Positions 25,201 through 38,512 of a DNA stretch of 64,000 nt are shown here, piece after piece. A program made the position numbers and the translations under genes. Where the stretch lies: positions 4,407,001 to 4,471,000 of the forward strand of contig NC_060022.1 of assembly GCF_021134715.1 (NCBI RefSeq), in the 5' to 3' direction. Position 1 is the first letter of the stretch. Each line of letters begins with the position of its first letter. The notes under the pieces are model-generated. The model ran no database searches. It was given only the letters and a program-made list of their open reading frames with translations, and was not told the origin of the DNA. This DNA is from Daphnia pulex. Its lineage: Eukaryota > Arthropoda > Branchiopoda > Diplostraca > Daphniidae.

Positions 25201-28200
25201 CGTTTGGTCTACCAGGCCTGCGTCAACAGCACCCTCGGCTTGAACATGTTCCCCAAGTTGGTTATGGGCGAATTCTGCAACCCCAGCGACTCCATTGTCG
25301 CCAGCCAATTGGTCCCCTACTTGGCCGAACAGGCTAAGATCGCCAGAGATGCCGGCGAGCGCATGGCTTTCCTGACCGCTTTGGGCAACATCGGCCACGA
25401 AATTATCGTTCCCTTCGTCAAACCTTTCATCACCTCCTGCGAGCCCAGCTCTCACTACGAGAGCGAATGGTACGAGCGCAACCAACGCGACTTGGTCAAC
25501 TTGTCCAAGAAGGAGATGAGGAAGAAGTGGATCGAAGCCAAGAAATCCCTCAACTCAAAGAAATCCGAAAAGGAAGAGGAGGACATTGTCCTGTCCCGCT
25601 TCGAGTCCGAGGACTTTGAAGATGAGGCTCTATGCAACCTTGTCCGCGCCAAGGCTATCTTCGCCCTGAGCACTTTGGCTGTTGAAAAGAAGGAAATCGT
25701 CGGCACTCTGCTGATGCCCATCTTCTTCAACAAGGCTGAAGAAACCGAGGTCCGCTTGGCCGCCCTGACCCTGCTCTTCGTCAGCAACCCACCCCAGGCT
25801 TTCTGGTCCCGCGTTGCTTTGAGCACCTGGTACGAGCCCAACGACCAGATCTCCCACTTCATCTACACCACCATCGCCAGCAAAGCTGTCAACAAGAACC
25901 CGCTCAACCGCGAGGAGACTGTCCGCGCTGAAGCCGTCGTTGCTCTGATGAGGCCCATGTTCTGGACTTCCCACGCTGCCCTCAACTACCAAAAGGCCGG
26001 TTACTCCGAGAAGACCCGTTTGGGCTACTTGACCGAGACCGTCAACTTCCCCGGCTTCGAGTCCTTCATCCCCTCTCACCACTACAGCAGCTGGTCCGTC
26101 GCCATGGGACCTTGGTTCACCAAGTTGATGGAATTCTCCATTGACAGCAAGCACGCCGAAAAGTTCATCGACCGTCTGGTTGGTAAACCCGGTCTTCGCT
26201 TCAAGGCCAACAAGGACGAATCCTCCATCATCAGCCCCGAGTTGGAGAAAATCCACGAGGAACTGAAAATTGAGGCCCGCGCCACCGGCCAGCCCGAGCT
26301 CTACATCTACCTGAACTTCTTGGACAACTACCAACGCTTCTTCACCATCAACCCTACCACCGTCTTCAAGATGATCGAGAGACAGATCCTTCAGAAGGGA
26401 TTCCGCGAGAACGCCGGAAAATTGGAGATCAATTTCCACAAATACTTGCCTCTTTTGGACTCTTTCGCCCGCATTCCCTCTTCGATGGGTTTGGCTTACT
26501 CATGGGCCAGCCACCACAGCGTCTTTGTTTCCCTGAAGTCGAACATTGAGGGTGGTTTTGCCATGTCCTCTCTCAGCGCCAAGTTGGAAGGTGCTTTGAA
26601 GCCCGTCATCGTTTCCAAGATGACCACCCGCCTGATGGTTGAGACTCCCTTCGCCCGCTCTTACCCCACCACCGGTGTCGATATGGAATGGGCTGCTGCT
26701 CTCCCAGGTCGCTTCTCCGTCGAAGGTGAAGTCAAGACTGGCAAGATCCAGACCGCTTGGGAAATCTTGGGCGATAAGCTCCGCATCGTCAAGCACTCCA
26801 TTATTCCCTTCACCACCATCCGCAAGATCAGCGACTTCACCCCCGCTATCCTCCTCGCCGAGACCAAGCGCATCACTTATGTCGAAGAGCCCAAGGAGGT
26901 ATTTGTCATTTTCATGTCCCCTGGAATTCAACAATTTTAGTCTAATTCTTTCCGTTGTTAATATTAGAACAAGGTCGTCTTCGGTGAGAAGCACCTCGGC
27001 ATGAACTTCGTTTGGGTTGAGCGTGGTGAGCCTTTGGCTGCCAACCAGCCTTGGGCTTACACCAAGGACTGGTTCGGTACTCTGGCTTTCTGGGCCCTGC
27101 CATCCACCATCCGCCAACGTGAATGGAGCTTGTGGCTCGATATGGCCTCATCCGAGACCAAGGCCATCAAGACCATCGTCGCTATCTGTAAGTTTCAATT
27201 GAACAATTCCAACCTCTCTCAGAAGATATTTCATGAACTCAATACGTTTTCTTTAGCTACCAAATCTGACTCCAAGTTCGAGACCCCCCTTGCTGGCCAC
27301 CTCCACGCCAAGTCCCTCTTTGACACCGTCTACGGCGAACAGATCCAGAGTGAACAGTACTTGAAACAACAAGACAGCCAATGGGAATCCCAAAAGTTCC
27401 AACACGTCTTCCAGACTCTGACCAACCCCACTGGCTACTCCTTGGATTTCACCGCTGAGCTTGTCCCCAAGTCATCTTCCATCAAGGCCCGTCGTATCGG
27501 TTCTTCCATTGCCTATGGCATGGACGGCAAATCCCACCGCGGAAGCCTCATGATGGAAAGACGCGATGAAGTCGAGGGCCAGAACAACTTCGTTCTGTGC
27601 GCCGAGGTTGACGCTCAATTCCCCGAAAACTTGATCTTCAAGCGCAAAGAGCTCATCAAGGATGAAGCCGAGCGCCGCTCCACTGTCAAGATTGGCTTCG
27701 GCAAGTCTTGCACTGAAGATCGCAAGATCACTGTCGCCGTAAGTACCACCTACTTTTGTGTTTCCAACTATGAGCTTTCTGATTAACTTAATTTAATGGG
27801 TGATGTCAGACTACCTGGGCTCGCAGCGAGGAGGACATGTCCCCCACTCTGCGCAACAAATGGGAACAGACCCAGTGCCGCAAACAGGAGATCCAGGGCC
27901 GCAGCATGAGCGATGAATGCATCGCTGCTCGCCGTCTTTCTTCCATCTTGAACAAGGCCGTTATGACCATCAACTACAACGAGGTATTAAAATATTATTG
28001 TTTTTTTTTCTATATGACTACCGGATTAACGACTTAACTTGATGCAACTAGATGCCCGCTGTTGTCCGCAATGTCACTGTCAAGGCCTCCAACCTCGTCC
28101 GCAACTGGTGGGGTTCTTACATGTCCGACAACCAAGTGGAAGTTAAGAACACTGCTAACCAGATCACCATCGAAGGTCTCTACTACCCATTGGCCGGCTC

Positions 28201-29531
28201 CATGGATGTTAAGTTGTACAAACCCTGGTCCAACGTCTTCTTCCGCGGAATCGAAGTCCACCCCGTCGCTGAGGTTTTCTTGCCTAAGCGCATGGCCGTT
28301 CCCCGTTCCGTCTTGGCTGCCCCCGGTAGGTTTATTTCTCACTGAGCTTTCAGCAAAGTTTAAATTTACAACAAATATTGTTATTTTACACGTTCAAGGC
28401 GTTTGCTTGATTGGTTCTGAGACTGTCACCACTTTCGATGGCCTGTTCTACAACGCCTCTTTCGCTGGCTGCGACCAAGTCTTGACCAAGGATTGCTCTG
28501 GCCGTCACAAGTTCGCCGTTCTGTCTCGCGTTGAAGGAGACAAGAAAGTAATAAATTTAATTATTTTATTAAATATTTAGTATTTAATTAGTTGGAAATA
28601 TTTTATTAATTGTGGTGTTTTCTCATAATAGGTCGTTACTGTTCTGTTGAACAAAGAGAAAATCGAAATCTTCCCTGCCCAACAGAAGGTGAAGGTCAAC
28701 GGAATGGAAATCTCCGTCAGCAGTGAATCTTACACTGTTAAGAACGCCGAAAAAGAGGTTTTGGCCGTCATCAAGAAAACCGCCGACAACTTCATCGAAG
28801 TCGACTCACCCCTCTCCCATATGATCCGCGTTTTGACTGACGCCAAGGAAGTCGTCGTTTTGGCTTCTCCCATCCATCGCGGTCGTCTGTGTGGTCTTTG
28901 CGGCTCTCAGACTGGCAACAAGGTCACCGATTTGACTGGTCCTCGCCAGTGCTCTATTCCCCGTGACCTAATGGATGTCGCCTATGAGTTGAAACACCCC
29001 GCCGGATGCAAGAGCGACATTTCTTCTAGAGATATTGCTGAGCTCCGCCGTATCCAAGAAGAGTGCTTGAAGGAGAAATCCGAGACCGTTTTCGGTATCA
29101 GCGATGTTTCGCCCTTGTTGCCCAAATTCCAACAGAACATCTTGTCTAGCCAGACCATCCGCCGCCCTTCGCAGTGGACTGTCTACCGCAACAAAATGGT
29201 CGTCCAGGATAACAAGCGTTGCTTCTCCACCGAATCAGTCCCCAAGTGCGCTGAGGGAGCTCGCGCTCAAGAGACCGTTGAGAAGAAGGTATTTATTAGT
29301 TTTTTATTCAAGTCGATTAGAAAAAATCTAATTAAAAATTTGTGTGACGATATGTGAGTCGTATTAACGAACTTGTTTTTCTGATAGTTGGGCTTCCACT
29401 GCCTTCCCAAGAACGTCTTGTCCGAGCAGCTGAATGAGGAGATGTTGACTCGTCCCCTCGATGAGCTGATGGGCAAGCAAGTTGACATTATCCGTGTCTT
29501 CAATGTCCCCACTTCATGCGTCGCTTTCTAA
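22264..29531 (+). CDS. Vitellogenin with N-terminal SOD-like domain (VTG-B)
   Basis: Seventeen exons: 22264-22288, 22362-22654, 22772-23213, 23280-23425, 23506-23643, 23717-23881, 23947-24186, 24278-24804, 24888-25056, 25132-26898, 26968-27187, 27257-27738, 27810-27983, 28052-28325, 28399-28547, 28632-29288, 29388-29531. They sum to 6012 nt, 2003 residues. The start MKLLALFF... opens a signal peptide. The domain order equals VTG-A: SOD-like, lipoprotein N-terminal, middle domain, von Willebrand D with CGLCG. The SOD-like part is the most decayed of the three: HAH remains, but GPHFNP has become GERLFD and the zinc site is lost. Exon 3 carries six more codons than VTG-A. From late exon 3 to exon 15 the sequence is indistinguishable from VTG-A; the C-terminal exons differ at a few positions. 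A polyadenylation signal is at 29573. Confidence 0.95.
23048..28505 (+). repeat. Inverted-repeat arm in VTG-B (5458 bp)
   Basis: Partner of 13056-18513 (positions sum to 41561). The non-identical loop between the arms, 18514-23047, holds the 5' exons and promoters of both genes. Confidence 0.9.
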
Positions 29532-29572
29532 GCTACGGCAATTAGCACTACAAAATGGATTTAGTTGTAGTT

Positions 29573-29578
29573 AATAAA
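29573..29578 (+). terminator. Polyadenylation signal of VTG-B
   Basis: AATAAA, 42 bases past the stop codon. Confidence 0.7.
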
Positions 29579-32340
29579 TAGATAGCATGCGAAATATAAT
29601 ATTTACTAATGAGTTTCAGAAACAATTTTTGAAATACAAATGAAGTATGAAAACCAATTCAATTATCTATCTTCTTATTCTTTTAAAGTTTTAAAAGTTC
29701 TTTTCCCTAAGAAACTTTTACGAAATGACATTGAATTGTTAAAAATAAACCGAAGGTGGTACACATTCAATGGAATGGTTTATAATCACTGATGATCAGG
29801 GGTTAGATGGTTAAGAAATATGCTGGCCATTACGAATTCAATCAATTACGAAATCTATTCCCCACAATCAGCGAATGTACTCGTTAACGCCTTAACGGTT
29901 AAGGTAAGTTAGGTTCATGTTAATAACTTAGGTTGTAGGTTATAGCGAGTGATGCATTTGCTAATTGGGGAATGGATCAGAGTGCGAGCACTCGCTAAAG
30001 AGCCAATAAGTAGGACTCTGGGACCGAGGACCAGGACCATTTCCAATCGTGTCTTTTACGGACTTCGACTAATAGCTGCTTAGCCCCAAAAAAACAGACC
30101 CCATAAAAGTAAGTTACATTTTTGTGCCAAATTATAATAACAACAAAAATGTGTATTACTTTCAACATTTTATTCAAATGGTTGACTAGGAGAAAGCTTA
30201 TTTTGTGAGTTAGCGCTATTTGCTTCATATGAAACATATGGGAAATGTATGGGATGCATAGTGTCCCTAAAATGGTAAACTACTTCGATTTTATGATCCG
30301 TTTCTCTTCTCAATATCGCCCAACAATATAAACGTGAAGCCAGTAAATGACTCTGGTGAAGCTATATAGAGGAGAATTACTCGGTTACACTTGTTAACAC
30401 GAATTGAGTGCATCTAATAAATAGTCGCTAAAATTGTTACAGATTCAACTAATAAAGCTTTTGGACACCCAAATATTAAGTGGCGTAGAAATTGTGAATT
30501 GCTGAAATATATCGTGCAACGTTTAATCTCCTGTACAGGCCCTATCATTATTTTACGAACAATACACGCACTTTTCAGAGAACAATAGGCTAACATCCGA
30601 AGATGACGGAAATGAAAGTCTAATAATTTACCATACTGCAACAGCAACACATTGCATCCGCTAACAAAAAAGACGCTCGAGGATTTAGGGTGGAGAACAA
30701 TAACAAACTGAGCTATCAACAAATCCTTCTTAGGTGGTACAGAAAAAAATGGTTTCCCTTGTTTTGTTTGTTTACTGTTACTCTGTACTTACTCCAAGAA
30801 TAAATACCAAACAGGGAAGCGAGGGAGAAATGTAGGTCAGTAAGGCGCGCGTGTGCACCGATGCGGAACCTACCGGCAAAGTGAACATAATATATTCCAT
30901 TCACTACTTTCTTGTCTACTTCGTAGATTCTATTCCGCATGCATCATTGCTCTCCACCCTCCTCCTTTAGCCTACTATATACACTGACAAAGCTGAGGTA
31001 ATACACATCAAATAACATGAAACGAGCGCGTAACTCGTTTACCTCATTTGCCTCTTGATCTATCCTAGTATTTTCTCGAAACAACAACAACTTGAAATGA
31101 TGTCGAAATAACCATATAATTTTGATCGCATATACTTTAAGTCCTAATTTAAAAAAAAATCTCTCCAGTCATGGATACCCAGCAGCATGCAGGCTGGTTG
31201 AAATGTTGTCATAATTGTTACTCAAGCAGGCCTAATCTCTTTTTTTTCCTGTCCATAGGTATGGTCTACAACCGCGATGTCCAAGAGGAGAAAATTGGGT
31301 CAACGTGCTGAAAGTGAGTCAGTCAGTTAGACTATAGCCTCCTGTTGTTATACCAGTATTTCGAGATTCAGGCACAACTGCTGTGAGTTTCTCTTTAGAC
31401 TTCCTGACGCTATACACATTTTCACGGGAGAGTGCTGTTCTTATATATATTCCCTATCACACTTTTACGGTTTTCAACCTGTTGAATAGTTGAGTCTTTC
31501 GGCGCCCCGCCAAGTTCAAGGCTTCATTTGTGTTCAGACATACTGCTGGCGAGTTAGTCGTTGATTACATCCTGGCCAGTTCGGACGCAACTAAAGGTGG
31601 TTGTTGAAGTTGCTCAACCGTCTCGAAGATTGAGGGCTGTGGAAAAAGGAAAACCGAGCGAGTCTACCGTCTGATATATCAGTGAAGTGTTGGTGGACCT
31701 CCGTCCGGAACACTGATGCTTGGACAGTGACAACCCGACAGACAAACTATTTCAACATCAACGAAAAACGGACTTTCCAAACGGTAAATATATCGCTAAA
31801 TGTTGAGAAGTTTTAGCTATATATAACAGTATACAGAACGGCTGTGTTTGGTATCAGACTGATCGGAGCTATATCAGCACAGAGCAGAAACGGTAATGTG
31901 AATAGCTGACTGTTATTTGTTTGTTTTTTCAATGTAGCTGCTGCAATCTTATTGAAAAGCTGACTTTCTATTGGTTCCATTCGAGGGTTTCAGGTGTGTT
32001 TAACCTTTGAGTCAGAGTATACATAGATATTCTCTGCTTTTTTCTCGGTGCCTATAAGTAAGACCATTTCATGTCTGTCTTTAGTGCTTCGTAGATTTTC
32101 ACTGTAACGCTCTTTTGCTCAAACATAGCAGTCCTGAGAGCTTCTCTTACTCAGCAGTTAATTTCGTCTTTTATTTCGTTTTATATCACCAGATTGAATT
32201 TCCCAAACTGAAATTTTGTTTTGATGACCAACAATTGGACTGGACTTAAGGTGTAAAACATTCAAGGTATTTGGAAATGACGCTATTATTATTATATACC
32301 GCTTCTCGTTCTTATTTCAAACTACCGTTATAGAAGAAAA
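29579..32340. other. Intergenic region, VTG-B to Thr-rich gene
   Basis: No supported gene. The part just before 32341 may hold non-coding 5' exons of the next gene: a TATATATAA run lies near 31818, and a possible short intron (GTATTTGG near 32267 to TTATAG near 32330) ends a few bases before the ATG. Short frames on minus (29995-30237, 30414-30722, 30716-30940) have no recognisable motifs. Confidence 0.4.
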
Positions 32341-34266
32341 ATGAGACGGGACTTTGCAGTTTTCCTGCTTTCGATTTTCGCTATTTCGGCATTGAGTGCT
32401 GTCCCAGTTGACATACAGGTGAGTGTGGATCCTAACCTACCCGTGGCACTCTACGAAGGTCCCCAAACTTACCGCCGCGACTCCCGCGGAAGGCCCTTCA
32501 AATCCATCATCGTCACTTCCTCAAAATTATTCGGCCTCGGTAGCTCGGCTGGTAGCAATTCCGTGCGGGATAGCTCGACAACTTCTTCGACTACCTCGAC
32601 GACCACAACGACCACTACGACTCCGGCTCCTCCTCCAAGACGTCCGTTGAATGTTAGCCAAAGACTGAAGCCGTTTATTGTGACGTCAAGACCATTCGGT
32701 TTTGCCAACTCTGCTAGCAACCTCGTGAGAGATAGTTCGACGACGACTACCACAACGACGACGCCTTCCCCGCTATTTGATAAAGCCGCTCCAACAATCC
32801 CTTTCTTCAGCATATCCTGTACGGTAGGCAGTTCCTGCTCGCAGATTATTTCAGCCCGTCAGACCCAAACGGCGAAGCCCACTTTCAAGCCTTACACGAA
32901 AGAAGAAATCAACAAATTCAAGGGTAGTCTAGGCTCTCGTTTTCCACCAAAGGTCACGCCCTCGACTATCAGCTCAGAACCATCGGAGATCAGCACAGCA
33001 ACAACAGAAAAACCAGCGACGGAAAAGCCGAGCAGCGTGTGGAGAATACGAACTACTTCGCCACCGAACCCGACAACCACCGCCATCTCTGCTTCCTCCT
33101 TATCTTCCACCACAACGACTAGACCCATTAAAAACATCCCGTCCAGTAATTGGAGTAGTAGGTGGAAGTGGCCGACCCACATCGGAAGCGTTGCGTCCGA
33201 AGATCATAAACAAGATGAAATCGAATCTAGCAACCAGCGAGTGGAAACGGTGACATCTGAGCCGACAACTGTTGCGGTCAAGTCATCACCGCAGAAAGGC
33301 GCACTTAACCATCCAGCATATTTTTCCGAGTTCCCCATTCGGTCCAACACATACAGCGTGAAACCATATAATACGAGAGAAAAATATGATAGCAATAAAG
33401 AAAATAGTTACCCCAAGCAAAGGCCAGAGGGAATTAATACAAAATCCCCAGTTGCAACTGGAAATAACAATTGGCTCTCTTTACTAGCCGCCTCAATGAG
33501 TGTCTTGCAAAACCAGAAGCAAAATCTGAATGCTGCGCAACGACCACAGACTCTGCAACAAACTAAAGGTCATCCTCCTGCTCTTCCTCTTTCAACGCTG
33601 TTCCCAGTGAAAACTGCTAGCAAACCTGTCAAACTACGTCCCAACCCAACTACTACCCCAGCACCCGAACAAGACAGGTGGAATTCTCCCGCTTTGACAA
33701 ATACGGAAGAGGAAAATTCTTTGTCATGGCCAGAAAAAGCCTCCGGATTCACGGGATATTCCATATCATTACCCGAGAATGATCAGGATTATCACCGGCA
33801 TGAAGTCATTTCCAGTAAGGGAAATAAAATTTCTCTAATCACTGGTTCGTCCACCCGGAATAAACAGGCAAACAAGCCTGTCAAGGCGTTGCAATCCTAC
33901 CAAAATGCAAATAGAGCTAACCTTCCACCCGAGGTTTCGGTAATATGATTAAAGTTACATTTTAAATAAATACCCCATGTGATTTATTCCTTATCGCGTT
34001 TAATCATTTGTTTTTCTATCTAGGTATCAAGCCATGTGATAGGATTGCGAGTCAAGCCAAAATCACTTGGGGGAGCCACTTTTATCGAACGCGTCCAAGG
34101 AGCGACCATTGAAACCGATGGGGAAAATGTGAATTTGAGTGACCTAATAATGAAGCACGATCTCCCTCCTCCTCGCCGAGCTCGTTACTTGCCATACACA
34201 CAGCGGAGCTTCGTTTCATATGACGCTAAATCCGGATGGCGGCCGGTACGCTTTCCCAACGCTTAA
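32341..34266 (+). CDS. Secreted Thr/Ser/Pro-rich protein, unrecognised
   Basis: Two exons, 32341-33939 and 34024-34266, with an intron GTAATATG...TATCTAG, encode 613 residues. The start is a clear signal peptide (MRRDFAVFLLSIFAISALSA). It is followed by a long low-complexity region rich in Thr, Ser and Pro, with two poly-Thr tracts near residues 80-100 and 130-145. That region is suited to O-glycosylation, and the isolated repeats resemble mucin or cuticle-associated linkers. Basic RxxR-like pairs occur near the start (YRRDSRGRP). The C-terminal exon is less biased (PPPRRARYLPYTQRSF). I see no chitin-binding or protease domain. Function unknown; an extracellular or matrix role is only inferred from composition. 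Confidence 0.8.
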
Positions 34267-35195
34267 TTATGTAACGCGGAGAAATCAAATAACTATAATT
34301 TTAATTTCACTTTCAAAACGACAAACTAATTTTATTCGTGCTTTACGCGGTGTTTTTCATTTTTTACTGTGTCTTTTTTTCTGTTTCCTGGAAATATACC
34401 CTTTCAGATCGTGAACCACAAAAGCGAGATGTCGTTATTATTCTTTTGAACTCAATTTACAGTATTTACGGTTTCCTTCCTTGTTCCAACTGTACCTGAA
34501 TTGTACTAGAATGTTGGTTGCGGGGTCTTTTAAGTACGATGAGTCCCGATGATGAATATTTCAGAAAGAAAACGGTACTTATCATACGCATTATCTCACA
34601 GCGCAATCACGAAGATCCAGGACATGAATACTTCTAACGTTTCTGCTGTTAATAGCAATGCACAAATAACGGATTTCCCCCATTTCATTAGTTCTTTTAT
34701 CTGGTGCTCACACAATTTATTGATCCGCAAACAGCAAGCCCTTTTCTGTTATATCCCTTAAAGGGTAGACTGGCCTAGAAGTGAGGGGCAATTTCGCGAA
34801 ACGTTCATGAAGCCAAATAAAACATCGAGGAAAAATATTATGCAGCATGCAGCATACGTTGATCTTTCTTATGCTGAATGGCAAAATAAATCTGACTTGA
34901 CCTACTACTGGCAAGCGAATATTAAGAATTTTATGATGGGTTAAAATGGTCAAGGAAAAAATTAACAAACATAATAATATAACAAGATGTTTTCCCGAAG
35001 GGTTATTTGTTTTATACGTATTTTAAATTTTTTAAACACTTCACTACACCGACGAAACAGATAACCATGTTACTATGAATCATTTGTATTCTTTTCTTTC
35101 TTTAGTAACGTAAGTTGGATTTAAACGGGGTATTTTAATTGGGAAACACAAAAAATGCATGATACTTTACATAAAACCATACTAGATCAATCATT
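34267..35195. other. Intergenic region, convergent 3' ends
   Basis: No gene seen. AATAAA at 34816-34821 could serve the upstream plus-strand gene. The 3' end of GLE1 faces it from the right. Confidence 0.4.
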
Positions 35196-37637
35196 CTACC
35201 AAAACCGGAGAGGAAGTTGGCCAGCAGGGGGTGGAATACCTCCTTTAGTGATAGACTCCTGCAGAAAGTCTTCAAGTCGAGTAACTGGACCTCCTCCTGA
35301 ACCTTTTGGGGTAACATTCCGGATCATTGAAAAATATTCGGTGCAGATGAGATGAAGTATTTTCTGAAATTGTTTCCCGTATTCTTTCGACATTGCATGG
35401 CCGGCGACGGATAAAAATTCAACCAAAATAGCGGCAGTGATATCGTTCCGGGGTGACAGGTTGAGTAAGGAGGCCAAGTATCTCCAGGCATGTTCCAATC
35501 CATGAGGGTGAGATTGATTGCGACGCGGTAAACTGATCAGAATGGCAGCATACAGACGAACGACGCCAGACATTCTTTTGAGATATGCTGGTTGTTGCTC
35601 CACTTTACCATTACTATACCTATAGCCTAAAGATTTGTAGTAATCTTCATTGCTTTGACCCTCTTGCTGTGGGGCATAGTAGGGGACAAGGTAAGGACAC
35701 TGCCGGTAGAAATGAGCAAGGACCAATCGACCAAAAATAGGAAATTCTATCCAGAGTTCGGTAATAACAGCAGCAATTGGGAAGGCTGCCTTTGGATTAA
35801 CGTTCACTTGATCTTCTCCTTGTGAAACCATTCTTCTTGCCAGCAAATTTGTACAGTACTCAAGTCCTCCTGGATGTTCTGTAGCTCTAACCACTCTTGA
35901 TCCAACATTCACAGCATTACCTCTCAGGAGGCTTGCGAGTCTGTCTAACTTATCTTGTAAGTGTTGTCCAGATAGATCTGATATTTCGTTGAGAGGGTGA
36001 AGGACGGCCTTTTGCAACTCGAATCGTAATGCCTTTAGTGACAAATAATTGGTAAAAGCGGCGGCACTGGATTCGTATTGGCTGAGTTCTGACTGTAGTT
36101 GCGAATAAAGTAACAAATCTTCTCTCTGAACGAAATTGAGGTCTTCATATCCTTCGTCAGTCTCGTTAGTCTTCTTTTCAGAATGATTATTGGAATCGTT
36201 TTGCTGTTCCTGCTTGACTGCGGGAGCAGGTACAGTGGACTGTGCCTGACGTTTAGCCAACATAACTTTCTCGTGAACAGCAGCATTATTCTTTGAAATA
36301 TCTTCTTTAATTACTTCAGAAAGGTCTTCTATTTGTTGAACGATATTTTCACTACGAGTCGCATTAATGAGTGGATCGGCATTATTTGCGGTGTTTGCCA
36401 CCACCTGAAACTGATTTTTTAAAGCTATAAAAAAAAAGAAAAAATTAATAAATAACAAATAAAACAAAATATAAATAAAAGAAGATGATGGAATCACAAA
36501 TAGCTTACCAGTTACTCGATCGATTTTCATTTGAATTGTCTGAAGAAACGATTCCTTATTCAGACACGAAATTATTGATTCATCAAGAGATTTTAGCATC
36601 AATTCTAACTTTTCAGAGCAAATTCCTTTGCTGTAACAAGAAATCAGAATTGTTACTGAAAAATAATTTAAAAGCTATGACAAGATAAAGTTACCGTCTT
36701 TGAGCTTCGACTATTTGCAATTCTAGTGTTTTCTTCTTTAGATCTTCTTGCAACTCTTTTTCCTGAATAGACTGCACTTCTCTAAGTTTTTTATCTATTT
36801 GGTCTTCTTTCTGTTGAATACGTAGTCTCGCTTCGTTTTGAAGGCGTTGTATGGTCATTTCGACATCAATCTGGGACTCTGTTTTTGGCACCAATCTTTC
36901 CTCCAATTCTTGTTTTTTTCGCAAACATTCTTCATCATCATTTCGTCGGGAAGACTCTTTGAAGTCTTCCATTTTTTTCATGAAGCTAGATGCCACAGAC
37001 TGAAAGTTAAAATACATAAATAATTAGTACACACATTTATCATTAAAAGATGAAGTATTGAATGCTTGCACTAAAGCTTCTAAAGTAAAGCAACATATAT
37101 AGAGAAGTTTAAGCTTACTGAACGTTGTGCCTCCTTCAATTCAAACAGCTGCATGATCATGTGATTACTCAGGTTATAGACTGGTGTAGTTTCATCCAAC
37201 TGGTTGGTATTACGCATCAATAAAAGTTCCTGTTGCCATTTAAACTGGTTTATTCTTTTTTCAGTATGTTGTACTGGAAAGTCCATGAAAAAGCTTGATC
37301 TATTATTTAAGCTCAGAGATGAATGGTGTAAAGTTGGCTGGTGTGGAAATTGCTGACTGTCAATAGATTTTTCTGGAAAATCCACAGGATTCCGACTAAA
37401 TACATCCTCAGACAGGAGAACGCCGGATTTACTGTTTGATGTCGATTGATTGATGGGTAGCAAAGGAACACGATCGTAAACTATTCGTCCCTTCGGTGTC
37501 CTACTTAACGATGCGACAGTTTCTCTCAAAGGAGATTCAGCCATTCCATGTTCGTTATTGTCATTCATTTCTGAACAAGAGTCACACACAAATATCGACT
37601 TTAAAAATTGTAAAAAGCTTCGTATGCCCGTTCGCAT
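35196..37637 (-). CDS. GLE1: Nucleoporin GLE1 (mRNA export factor)
   Basis: Four exons on minus: 37637-37119, 36999-36695, 36630-36509, 36424-35196; 724 residues, close to vertebrate GLE1 (about 700). GLE1 acts at the cytoplasmic face of the nuclear pore, where with inositol hexakisphosphate it activates the DEAD-box helicase DBP5 during mRNA export. The C-terminal half is the recognisable GLE1 fold (FPIAAVITELW, HFYRQCPYLVPYY, RLYAAILIS, HGLEHAWRYLASLLN, FLSVAGHAM). The middle is a charged coiled coil (about residues 180-290, rich in Lys, Glu and Gln). Residues 1-170 look unstructured. The ATG at 37637 opens the frame; a second Met (SEMNDNNEHG) is an alternative start. It is divergent from INIP, with about 400 bases between start codons. 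Confidence 0.93.
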
Positions 37638-38037
37638 TTGAAAAAATTACTCTGACAGGACCCTACAAGAATTCCTCCTATTTGAAATGAAAGTTGTCGT
37701 CTGCAAAAGAAGGCGGTGCACCGTTGCCTTATACAGCATGAAATAGTCGTTGAAATAGTGAGAAAAAATACTTATTTGGTTATTGATTTGCCTATTTTTA
37801 TGAATATTGTAATATAATTAAAAAGAAAAAGAAAGCTGAACCTGGGTGAACGCAAACCCAAGTCGCCAACGAGCCAGCCTAGTTTTAAATGGTTTGGCAA
37901 CAGAGCAGCACAGCGACAGATTCTTTTTTTTTTCAATAAACAAGCGAGCGAAACAAGTAATTTGTCAATTGTCATTCAAGCTTTAGCGTTTACACTTTAC
38001 ACGCTATTTCTTATTTTTTTTTAAACGGTAGAAGATA
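37638..38037. promoter_or_regulatory. Divergent promoter region GLE1/INIP
   Basis: Four hundred bases between two outward start codons, AT-rich, with no TATA box I would defend. A shared housekeeping promoter is inferred from the arrangement. Confidence 0.5.
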
Positions 38038-38507
38038 ATGACGTTTCAACCTCCTGCAACTCGTCAAGGTATTTCAATTATAAAGCAAAATATTTTGACA
38101 GCAATAACCTAATGAGCTCTTTCGTCTACCAAGATCAAAGCCGTAAAGTCCTAGAAGAAGTTCAACTGCAAAAGAAAATATTGTTGAAACAAGGTATTTT
38201 TAAAAATTCATAATAAAAAACTAGTAGTAACCTTTTTTTTCTTTAAATTTAGGTGCAGCTGTCACTCTGAATCCTGCTCCAGTTTCAACTGCTATACCTG
38301 TAAGTAACTATATTAGTGCAAAGATTTTGTTTTCACATTTTGATTTTAAAATTGTGTTCACAGAGTACATCTGATTCACTGAACCCAGCAATACGCCATG
38401 CATTAACTCAAGCCCAAACTTCTTCGTTTGGATATTTTGTGGCACAAGATTCATCTTTTGGAAACTTTATCTTGCCAGTGATTCCCAGACTTGAACCATC
38501 AAAATAA
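38038..38507 (+). CDS. INIP: SOSS complex subunit C (INIP)
   Basis: Four short exons, 38038-38068, 38134-38193, 38253-38299 and 38364-38507, encode 93 residues (human INIP is 104). SOSS-C works with the single-strand DNA-binding protein and INTS3 in the response to DNA breaks. The conserved C-terminus is diagnostic: FGYFVAQDSSFGNFILPVIP, closely like the vertebrate SGYFITQDSAFGNLILPVLP stretch. The N-terminus has the expected helix (QSRKVLEEVQLQKKILLKQ). All introns are GT-AG and the phases agree. AATAAA (38503-38508) overlaps the stop codon, and the next gene starts five bases later. Confidence 0.88.
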
Positions 38508-38512
38508 ATAGA

